From: Saprospiraceae bacterium
Lineage (GTDB): Bacteria > Bacteroidota > Bacteroidia > Chitinophagales > Saprospiraceae
Length of the DNA: 64,000 nucleotides
Direction: 5' to 3'
Assembly: GCA_020627785.1 (NCBI GenBank)
Contig: JAHDGF010000003.1
Coordinates: 53,687 to 117,686, forward strand
In this document: positions 57,204 through 64,000 of the stretch, piece by piece
Layout of the letters: each line of letters begins with the position of its first letter
Position numbering within the stretch: the first letter of the stretch is position 1
Position numbers and translations under genes: made by a program
The notes under the pieces: generated by a model
Databases searched by the model: none
What the model was told of the DNA's origin: nothing
What the model saw: the letters and a program-made list of their open reading frames with translations, nothing else

Positions 57204-58261
57204 ACCTCTACCTTTTGGCTAACTCCAACTTTCATGTTTACTAATAGTAGGATGAGCGTTAAAATCAGCGCTAGGCTCATTAATATGAATAATAACCACT
57301 CAGAACCCAGCCATTGAAAATATAAAGAGATCAAAATAAAAATCATATTCACGGTTAAGAGTACTGCCGTTGATTGCATATGATTGAGTCCAGTATTTAG
57401 GAGTAGGTGATGTATGTGATTTTTATCAGGAGCAAAAGGTGATTTACCTCTAATGACCCGGAGCACAAAAACTCTCAAAGTATCAAAGAGTGGAATAATC
57501 ATAATTCCTATGGCAACTGAAGGTGCTGAGTTTACAGCATAAGGTGAATTAGCCAATGAATTGTTTTGCTCAATAAATTGTATAGCTAATATTGAGCAGA
57601 CCAACCCTAAAAGTAAAGAGCCTGTGTCTCCCATAAATATTTTGGCTGGTGTTACATTATAATACAAAAAAGCAATGACTGCTCCTGCCGTAGCAAATGC
57701 AACCACAGCAAGTTCTAATTTATCAATCATTAGAAACCAAGTTCCAAAGGTGCAACAAATAAGTGCACCGACGCCTCCAGACAAACCGTTGATACCATCA
57801 ATTAAATTAAAGGCATTGATGATGACGATGATTGTAAAGATTGAAAATAGATAACTAATAAATTCCGGCAACTCATGAATTCCAAAAATTCCATAAAAAC
57901 TGGTGATATTAATTTTGGCAATGAACACCAAAATGAAAGCAGCAAATATTTCTGCAGCAAATTTCTTTCGAGGAGAAATGGGATCGATATCGTCCTTCGC
58001 TCCGATTAAGAAAATAATAATAAAAGCACAGAGGATATATTGTAGATTGGCAAAGTAAGTGAATGGAGTCCAAAGTATAATTGAAAAAATAACACCAGAA
58101 AAAATTCCAATACCACCTAAAGATGGAGTACTCACCTTGTGAGCTCTTCGTTCTCCAGGCTCATCAACCAAGTTCTTTTTCCTCGCTACTGAAATAATGG
58201 ACGGAATCGCCACATAGGTCAGTGCAAAAGCAGTAATAAATGCTAGAATAATGTCGTACAC
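57200..58261 (-). CDS. WecA-like undecaprenyl-phosphate sugar-1-phosphate transferase
   Basis: This polytopic MraY/WecA family protein moves a sugar-1-phosphate (often GlcNAc-1-P) to undecaprenyl phosphate, the first step of O-antigen or similar polymer synthesis. About eleven helices, the Asp pair in KDDIDP, NLIDGINGLSGG, FMGDTGSL and HHLLLNTG are present. The 353 residues are normal. The start is a GTG at 58261 sharing its G with the TAG of the lipoprotein gene (TAGTG). It could start the surface polysaccharide whose later steps are encoded at 3-8 kb, but that link is inference. Confidence 0.85.
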   Translation of the reverse strand: MYDIILAFITAFALTYVAIPSIISVARKKNLVDEPGERRAHKVSTPSLGGIGIFSGVIFSIILWTPFTYFANLQYILCAFIIIFLIGAKDDIDPISPRKKFAAEIFAAFILVFIAKINITSFYGIFGIHELPEFISYLFSIFTIIVIINAFNLIDGINGLSGGVGALICCTFGTWFLMIDKLELAVVAFATAGAVIAFLYYNVTPAKIFMGDTGSLLLGLVCSILAIQFIEQNNSLANSPYAVNSAPSVAIGIMIIPLFDTLRVFVLRVIRGKSPFAPDKNHIHHLLLNTGLNHMQSTAVLLTVNMIFILISLYFQWLGSEWLLFILMSLALILTLILLLVNMKVGVSQKVEV

Positions 58262-58791
58262 TACTTGTTGTTACTTTCTTTTAAAGCCTCTTTTAGTTCT
58301 TCTGCAAATTTTTCAATCCCTTCGACGGCCTTGTCAATTAGGTCTGCAGCATCATTTTTTAGAAAATCTTCTACAATGGTTTTTAGTTCTTCTCCTGTTC
58401 CTTCAAATACGTCCTTCAGCTCCGTTTCTATATACGCCCATTCTGGGTTGTCCGTATCAATATTAAACTTCCTATTTTCTTGATCCGTGTCGACCTCAAA
58501 ATTTAGATTTTCAGCTCCTTGGAGGATTAAAACGTGGACGGCATCTTTCCAAAATAGTCGTCTCTCCTTAGGAGTCATGTTTTCTTTATGGTGCTTATAG
58601 CATTGATCTGTCAATGTTTTAAATCGTTCTTCTACTTTCGTCCAGTCCGCATTTTCTGAGTCTTTTGCTTGAGCTTTTGTTTCCTGAAGCAACTTGTCAA
58701 GATTCGATTTTAATTGATCCTTATCTCCACATGGATCCAATTCGCAGGAGAAAAAGAAGGTTAGACTTAGAAGGAATAAAAGTTTCCTCAT
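58261..58791 (-). CDS. Hypothetical lipoprotein
   Basis: The ATG at 58791 gives a 176-residue protein with a lipoprotein signal (MRKLLFLLSLTFFFSC, Cys at 16). The mature part is acidic and helical. An ATG at 58863 in frame would mask the signal, so I reject it. No family is recognised. Its stop shares a base with the GTG of the WecA-like gene. Confidence 0.7.
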   Translation of the reverse strand: MRKLLFLLSLTFFFSCELDPCGDKDQLKSNLDKLLQETKAQAKDSENADWTKVEERFKTLTDQCYKHHKENMTPKERRLFWKDAVHVLILQGAENLNFEVDTDQENRKFNIDTDNPEWAYIETELKDVFEGTGEELKTIVEDFLKNDAADLIDKAVEGIEKFAEELKEALKESNNK

Positions 58792-58874
58792 AGCTTTAAT
58801 TAAGTTTTGTTTGTAAATTAGGCTTCTTCTGTTTCTATTAAACGTGGAAAGTAAGCCATCCATTTTAGAATTCC

Positions 58875-58882
58875 TACTTTTG
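58875..58882 (+). promoter_or_regulatory. Possible Bacteroidota -7 element of uppS
   Basis: TACTTTTG matches TAnnTTTG and ends only 5 bases before the uppS ATG at 58888. If used, the transcript would be nearly leaderless. No clear -33 TTG is seen, so this is tentative. Confidence 0.4.
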
Positions 58883-58887
58883 TGACA

Positions 58888-59640
58888 ATGTCTGATTCTA
58901 ATTTAAAAGATAAAATTGATTTAAATAGATTGCCTAAGCATATTGCTACCATCATGGATGGTAACGGGAGATGGGCTAAATCCAAAGGTAAAGTTCGTGT
59001 TTTTGGGCATAAAAATGGAGTTAAAGCAGTTAGAGAAATTACAGAGGGATGTGCGGAGCTAGGAGTCCCATATTTAACTTTATATGCCTTTTCTACTGAA
59101 AATTGGCAGCGACCTAAATTAGAGGTAAATGCTTTGATGAGCCTATTGGTAAATACCATAGAATCAGAAATTAAGACTCTTCAGGACAACAATATCAAAC
59201 TTCAAGCAATCGGGGATATCTCCAAATTACCCGAAAAGACGCGGAATTCCCTACTGCGTGGTATTGAGGATACAAGGAATAATACCCGAATGACACTTAT
59301 TCTTGCATTGAATTACAGCTCTAGATGGGAATTAACACAAGGAATGCAAAGAATTGCTGAAAAAGTGAGTAGAGATGAGTTAAAACCTGCAGATATCAAT
59401 GAACATGTGATCTCAGAACATTTAGCTACTCAAGGAATTCCAGATCCGGAATTAATGATCCGTACCAGCGGTGAATTAAGAATAAGTAACTATCTCCTTT
59501 GGCAATTGGCCTATGCTGAATTGTACTTTACAGAGGTCTTATGGCCAGATTTTAGGAAAGAAAACCTGTATCAAGCGATCCTTGATTTTCAAGGAAGAGA
59601 AAGACGATTTGGCAAAACTGGAGAACAGGTAGTTTCCTGA
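58888..59640 (+). CDS. uppS: Undecaprenyl diphosphate synthase (cis-prenyltransferase)
   Basis: UppS condenses isopentenyl diphosphate units into the C55 lipid carrier used for wall and surface polysaccharides. The family motifs MDGNGRWAKSKG, YAFSTENWQRP and RTSGELRISNYLLWQLAYAE are intact. The ATG at 58888 gives 250 residues; a GTG two codons earlier is possible. It precedes bamA by 160 bases, and uppS-bamA-skp is a common order in this phylum. Confidence 0.95.
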   Translation: MSDSNLKDKIDLNRLPKHIATIMDGNGRWAKSKGKVRVFGHKNGVKAVREITEGCAELGVPYLTLYAFSTENWQRPKLEVNALMSLLVNTIESEIKTLQDNNIKLQAIGDISKLPEKTRNSLLRGIEDTRNNTRMTLILALNYSSRWELTQGMQRIAEKVSRDELKPADINEHVISEHLATQGIPDPELMIRTSGELRISNYLLWQLAYAELYFTEVLWPDFRKENLYQAILDFQGRERRFGKTGEQVVS

Positions 59641-59800
59641 GATTAATGACTCAAAAAGACATTATCGCATCTTAACCCTTAATTTTCTGTTAAATCATTG
59701 AGCATCAGCTAAATAAATGCCAACAATAGGCAGTTTTACTTATCTGAATATGGTGTGTAATTCACAGAATATTCTGACATTTGCAATCCAAATAGGAAGA

Positions 59801-62416
59801 ATGAAGATATCCAGCAAAAAAGCATTTTTCACTTGTTTTCTCTCAATTTTACTCACCCTAACCCTACAAGCACAGGTTGAGAACGAACCAGTATTTGACT
59901 ATGGAGATCCGGGTCAATATACCATTGCTGGTGTAGAAATTGTCGGAGCAGAAAATAGAGATAGAAATGCCATTAAATCTATAACAGGTTTAAGAGTAGG
60001 TAAGAAAATAGAAATACCTGGCGATGATATTCCTAAAGCCATCAAATCACTTTGGCGTTTACGACTATTCGAAGATGTTCAGATTTATCAAACAAAGATT
60101 GAAGAAGGGAACAATATTTACCTGGAAATTAAAATAGCCGAAAGACCAACTTTATCTCGATATGCGTTCAGAGGCACTAAGAAAATCTATCACGATGATC
60201 TTAATGAAAAATTAGAGGGGGTAATTACAAAAGGAAGTATTGTAACCGAGGATATGAAAGACTTGGCCTCAATTAAGATTAAGGAGTACTTCATTGATAA
60301 AGGTTTTACAGATTGCGAAGTAAAAATTCTTGAGGAAAATGATGAAGCCACAGACAATGGAGTAAAATTGTTTTTTGAGATTGATAAAAAAGAAAGACTA
60401 AGAATCTCTAGGATTGACTTTGCTAACAATCAACACGCTACAGATGCTAAACTTCGTCGGAAGATGAAGAACATCAAAAAGAAAAATACCATCCTTAAAA
60501 AATCAAGATTTGAAAAGGATGAATATAAAACTGATAAAGATGCTGTTATCGCTTTTTACAATACCTTGGGATATAGAGATGCAAAGTTTGTGTCTGATAC
60601 AATGTATAGAGATTACAACAACGAGTTAGTTATCAAGCTAGATATTGATGAAGGAGAACAATATTATTTCGGAGATATCGGTTGGCAAGGAAACACAAAG
60701 TATACGGACGATCAGTTAACAACCATTCTTGGAATAAAAAAAGGAGAAGTCTTCAATCCTGAAGTTTTAGAAAAAAGACTACGCTTCAGTTTGGATTCAA
60801 GAGATGTTAGTTCATTGTACTTAGATGATGGATATTTATTCTTTGATATTGATGCCGTTGAAAATTCGATTACTGCCGATAATGCGATTGATTTAAAAAT
60901 GGTGCTTTATGAAGGTCCTCAAGCGACCATCGATAAGGTAAACATTATGGGAAATGATCGGACACATGAACATGTAATCCGAAGGGAGTTAAGAACTAAG
61001 CCAGGACAAAAGTTTTCTAGGTCTGATATCATTAGATCTCAAAGACAGATAATGAATCTAGGATACTTTAATCCAGAGACCATTGATATTCAGCCACAGG
61101 CCAATCAACAAAGAGGAACCGTAGATATAGACTATACCGTTGAAGAAAGACCATCTGATCAACTAGAACTTTCTGCAGGTTATGGAGGGTTTAGTGGATT
61201 GATTGGTACTTTAGGTATGACCTTCAATAATTTTTCAGTTAAGAATTTTAAAGATAGAAGTACTTGGTCCCCAATGCCACAAGGTGATGGTCAGAAACTA
61301 TCCATCAGAGGTCAATCCAACGGTCAATTTTTTAGCTCGTTTAACGGAACATTTACAGACCCTTGGCTCGGAGGTAAAAAACCAAATTCATTTACACTTG
61401 GTGCGGTTTGGTCTCAATTCAACTATACCTTATTGAATCAAGGGGAACTCTCAATTTTTAGAGCTTTCGTTGGATTAGGATCTCAATTGAAATGGCCGGA
61501 TGATTTCTTTTCAACGAGTACCACCTTAACCTTTGAGCGGATTAATATGGAAGACTACAATGCAAACCTTAGTAGGTTCATTGTAAATCAAAATGATCGA
61601 TTGGTAGAACTTGAAACAGGAAGATTTGCCAATATTAGTTTGCGTCAAGTAATTTCTAGATCATCCATCGCTGAACCACTTTACCCAAGAAGAGGATCAA
61701 AAGTATCTCTTTCAGTTCAGCTGACTCCTCCATATTCTTTATTCAGATCTGGAAATTTTTGGAAACTAACTTCGACGGAAAGAGATCAGCTCATAGCTGA
61801 TGAAATAAAAGATAGAGGTTCTGGATTTGTACCCACAGAGGCACAAATTGTTAATTGGGTAGATCAAGCAGAAGCATCTAGAAAGTTTAAACTTTTAGAA
61901 TATCACAAGTGGAGATTTGATGCAGAGTGGTATTATAACATCGTTGATAAATTAGTATTTACAGCCAATGCCAAAATTGGTATTCTTGGTTATTACGATA
62001 AGAATCTTGGCATTTCTCCTTTTGAAAGATTTCAGCTAGGAGGAGATGGTTTATCTAATCAACAAGCCGGGATTACCGGTAGGGACATACTTGCCTTAAG
62101 AGGTTACGATGAAAATGACATCAGTACCAATGATGCAGGTGGAGCAAGTGTATTCAGTAAATATACCATGGAACTTAGATATCCAATATCACTGAATCCA
62201 AGTTCAACAATTTTTGGTCTTGTATTCGTCCAAGGTGGAAATGCTGAAATAGGTTTCAAGAACTTCAATCCATTTGAACTGAATAGATCTGCTGGAGTAG
62301 GAGCTAGAATCTTCCTTCCAATGTTTGGTCTCCTAGGATTCAACTATGGTTGGGGATTTGATAAAACTCAAAACTTCGGAACACTTCAGGTAATTTTAGG
62401 TTTCGAACCAGATTAA
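59801..62416 (+). CDS. bamA: Outer membrane protein assembly factor BamA
   Basis: BamA inserts beta-barrel proteins into the outer membrane. The ATG at 59801 gives a signal peptide (MKISSKKAFFTCFLSILLTL ending LQAQ); an in-frame ATG at 59717 would precede it by 28 residues. POTRA domains occupy roughly residues 30-440, followed by the Omp85 barrel to the final strand (TLQVILGFEPD). The length is 871 residues. It is followed by the ompH/skp chaperone gene after 88 bases. Confidence 0.93.
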   Translation: MKISSKKAFFTCFLSILLTLTLQAQVENEPVFDYGDPGQYTIAGVEIVGAENRDRNAIKSITGLRVGKKIEIPGDDIPKAIKSLWRLRLFEDVQIYQTKIEEGNNIYLEIKIAERPTLSRYAFRGTKKIYHDDLNEKLEGVITKGSIVTEDMKDLASIKIKEYFIDKGFTDCEVKILEENDEATDNGVKLFFEIDKKERLRISRIDFANNQHATDAKLRRKMKNIKKKNTILKKSRFEKDEYKTDKDAVIAFYNTLGYRDAKFVSDTMYRDYNNELVIKLDIDEGEQYYFGDIGWQGNTKYTDDQLTTILGIKKGEVFNPEVLEKRLRFSLDSRDVSSLYLDDGYLFFDIDAVENSITADNAIDLKMVLYEGPQATIDKVNIMGNDRTHEHVIRRELRTKPGQKFSRSDIIRSQRQIMNLGYFNPETIDIQPQANQQRGTVDIDYTVEERPSDQLELSAGYGGFSGLIGTLGMTFNNFSVKNFKDRSTWSPMPQGDGQKLSIRGQSNGQFFSSFNGTFTDPWLGGKKPNSFTLGAVWSQFNYTLLNQGELSIFRAFVGLGSQLKWPDDFFSTSTTLTFERINMEDYNANLSRFIVNQNDRLVELETGRFANISLRQVISRSSIAEPLYPRRGSKVSLSVQLTPPYSLFRSGNFWKLTSTERDQLIADEIKDRGSGFVPTEAQIVNWVDQAEASRKFKLLEYHKWRFDAEWYYNIVDKLVFTANAKIGILGYYDKNLGISPFERFQLGGDGLSNQQAGITGRDILALRGYDENDISTNDAGGASVFSKYTMELRYPISLNPSSTIFGLVFVQGGNAEIGFKNFNPFELNRSAGVGARIFLPMFGLLGFNYGWGFDKTQNFGTLQVILGFEPD

Positions 62417-62444
62417 TCATTAAACAAAGGTTAAATCAACAAAG

Positions 62445-62475
62445 ACGGGAGCTTAATAAATCAAACCCCCGTTTT
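62445..62475 (+). terminator. Weak hairpin between bamA and skp
   Basis: ACGGG (62445-62449) pairs with CCCGT (62468-62472) across an 18-base loop and is followed by TTT. The stem is short, so it may act as a partial terminator or attenuator only. Confidence 0.3.
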
Positions 62476-62504
62476 AAGATTATACAAGAATTAATTTATA
62501 CAAA

Positions 62505-63017
62505 ATGAAAAAGACCGTTTATCCTTTACTTTTAATTTGTGCCTTTTTATTGAGTAGCATAGATGCACAGGCTCAAAAATTTGGATACATAAATTCAGTA
62601 CAACTTTTATCTGAATTACCAGACATTAAAAATGCTGATGAGCAACTACAAACCTTTCAAGCTGGTCTTGTTGAAAAAGGTCAAGGCATGATGAAATCTT
62701 TAGAGGATAATTACCAGAAATATATGGCGGAAGCTCAATCTGGCTCACTTTCTTTGGTTCAGCAGCAACAAAAAGAAGGTGAACTAGCTAAGCAACAGCA
62801 GGAGATTCAAAACTATGAATACGAAGTTCAAAATCAAATAGGTGCTAAAAGAGAAGAACTATATGCACCGATTCTTGAGAAGGTCCGTTTGGTAATAGAA
62901 GAAATAGGAAAACAAGAAGGATATACTATGATCTTTGATTCAAGTGCAGGAGGTTTGCTAAGCGCAGATGAGGGAGATGATATTCTAAATACCGTAAAAG
63001 CTAAACTAGGTCTTTAA
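62505..63017 (+). CDS. OmpH/Skp-family periplasmic chaperone
   Basis: The 170-residue protein has a signal peptide (MKKTVYPLLLICAFLLSS ending AQAQ), the family start KFGYINSVQLLSELPDIKNAD, and a long coiled-coil with many Gln (about residues 45-115). Skp holds unfolded outer-membrane proteins on their way to BamA, encoded just upstream. The 3' end overlaps the convergent protease gene by 12 bases. Confidence 0.9.
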   Translation: MKKTVYPLLLICAFLLSSIDAQAQKFGYINSVQLLSELPDIKNADEQLQTFQAGLVEKGQGMMKSLEDNYQKYMAEAQSGSLSLVQQQQKEGELAKQQQEIQNYEYEVQNQIGAKREELYAPILEKVRLVIEEIGKQEGYTMIFDSSAGGLLSADEGDDILNTVKAKLGL

Positions 63018-64000
63018 CCTAGGTAATCTTATCCTTGTATTGCTTGATATAAATTGAGCAATTATAGGTCTATCGATTACACCTATAATATGATTTTCTC
63101 GGGTAACCCCAAGGATAGCTATACCTTTATTGTTCATTACCTGGAAAGCATTTTCGATAGAATTATCAATATCAAGAGTGGAGTAATTTTCGCTCTTGAT
63201 ATTTTTTATTTGGGCCTCAGGAGAAGAGGTCTTTTTTAATTCCTCAATAAATATATAAGGCAGACTACCGGTTAAATTCTCTTCTTCATCGAATACTAAA
63301 TAGTCAAATTCCCCCTCAATATTTTGATTCAATGCTTTTTCAAGCAAGTCATGGTCGTACAGTTTTGTATAATTTCTTCTGAAAATATTTGCAATACTAG
63401 TCTTCCGCATAAGTTCTTGAAGCTTTACTTGTTTATATTCCCTGCCCGCGACAAAAAAGATAAAAGGACCGATTAAACCAAGAACCAGATGGTTGTTATA
63501 AATCGCAAAAACGAAAAACCCAATGGCTATGACCCTCCCTAAAAATGCAGCCCAAAAAGTTGCTCTTGTTCTTCCAATTTGAGAACTCAATATCGAACGT
63601 AAAATTCTGCCCCCATCCATTGGAAAGGCGGGAATAAGATTAAAAATAAAAACGGCAACATTCATCACTAGTAGTAAGGGCAGAAAAGTATTCCGTGAAA
63701 CTTCTAATTGACCGTTTTGAAAATCAGGTACAAGATCCCAACCTAAAATTTTAAGAATAGTAAAAAGAGTAATAGCGATAGCTAAGTTGACCAAAGGACC
63801 GTTGATGGCAATAATAAACTCTTGCCTAGGGATGTCTGGAATATTCTCTAATCGAGCTAGTCCACCGATTGGGCTTAGGATAATATCTTTTGTATTTATC
63901 CCATACCTCATTGCCGTTAAAGCATGCCCAAGCTCATGCAATAAAATGCAGCTAAATAAACTAACAATAAAAAAGATCAAGAAGAGTGTAGATTCAAGAT
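63006..64000 (-). CDS. Site-2 protease (M50) family protein with CBS-like C-terminus, truncated by window
   Basis: This intramembrane zinc protease has the HExxH motif as HELGH in the first visible helix and the third ligand in NLIPAFPMDGGRILR. Several membrane helices follow. The C-terminal ~110 residues look like a CBS pair (DIDNSIENAFQVMNNKGIAI, then ENHIIGVIDR). The frame stays open to base 64000, so the 5' end lies beyond the window; the TTG at 63980 is not a convincing start. Such proteins cut membrane regulators such as anti-sigma factors. Confidence 0.85.
   Translation of the reverse strand, partial: LESTLFLIFFIVSLFSCILLHELGHALTAMRYGINTKDIILSPIGGLARLENIPDIPRQEFIIAINGPLVNLAIAITLFTILKILGWDLVPDFQNGQLEVSRNTFLPLLLVMNVAVFIFNLIPAFPMDGGRILRSILSSQIGRTRATFWAAFLGRVIAIGFFVFAIYNNHLVLGLIGPFIFFVAGREYKQVKLQELMRKTSIANIFRRNYTKLYDHDLLEKALNQNIEGEFDYLVFDEEENLTGSLPYIFIEELKKTSSPEAQIKNIKSENYSTLDIDNSIENAFQVMNNKGIAILGVTRENHIIGVIDRPIIAQFISSNTRIRLPRLKT

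Noticed and set aside
62445-62475. Strong terminator between bamA and skp
   Set aside because: The stem is only about 5 bp with a long loop; I list it only as a weak element.

Overview
The window is AT-rich bacterial chromosome from a member of the Bacteroidota, most likely of the Saprospiria (Saprospiraceae-like). The phylum rests on two large surface proteins ending in type IX secretion (T9SS) sorting domains, a PorZ homologue, bacillithiol synthesis (bshA), TAnnTTTG promoter elements and several families typical of the phylum (DUF2851, Wzi/RemB-like barrel, OmpH/BamA pair). The class is an inference from the giant repeat adhesin and the cohesin/dockerin-bearing surface protein. Gene density is high, several convergent gene pairs overlap at their 3' ends, and I saw no rRNA, tRNA, CRISPR array, insertion sequence or prophage.

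Layout. 1-3033: 3' part of a T9SS surface protein with dockerin-like and cohesin-like modules, closed by a strong terminator. 3117-8558 (minus strand): a polysaccharide export and modification cluster (galE, Wzx flippase, sulfotransferase, polysaccharide deacetylase, Wzy-like polymerase). 8758-9753: a lone HTH-like regulator. 9786-17840 (minus strand): DUF2851, lpxK, Wzi/RemB-like barrel, Wzz-like chain-length protein, then cysC-cysD-cysN. Sulfate activation next to chain-length and sulfotransferase genes, with no sulfite-forming genes, points to PAPS supply for a sulfated surface polysaccharide. 18103-25497: a giant T9SS adhesin-like protein with 19 tandem units of about 105 residues. 25569-30327 (minus strand): cell-elongation operon mreB-mreC-mreD-mrdA followed by folA. 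30468-31748: an M16-like protein without zinc ligands. 31955-36031: dnaN, nadD, porZ. 36017-37156: bshA. 37259-42255: MerR-like regulator, mnmG, then a zinc-ribbon protein, a secreted protein and a lipoprotein of unknown function. 42260-44696 (minus strand): metX and metY, with repeats and hairpins in their leaders. 45108-46336: DUF3147 and an aldo/keto reductase. 46338-49038 (minus strand): ECF sigma factor and an anti-sigma-like protein carrying a beta-barrel. 49247-51227 (minus strand): ABC exporter whose permease has a histidine-rich loop. 51336-56832: ileS with a swapped GxHH signature, a DUF6265 protein, an S41 protease. 56829-58791 (minus strand): lipoprotein, WecA-like transferase, fluoride channel. 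58888-63017: uppS, bamA, ompH/skp. 63006-64000: a site-2 protease cut by the window end.

Main observations for follow-up: (1) an 11-bp motif TTTGCGNAAGC occurs 11 times in both orientations, mostly inside genes, far above chance, and some copies extend to a small hairpin; (2) in the giant repeat protein, loss of one conserved cysteine in a unit is always followed by loss of a complementary cysteine in the next unit, suggesting that intra-unit disulfides are swapped for inter-unit ones; (3) sulfate activation genes are wired to surface-polysaccharide genes; (4) the IleRS GxHH active-site variant; (5) a perfect 14-bp direct repeat upstream of metY.
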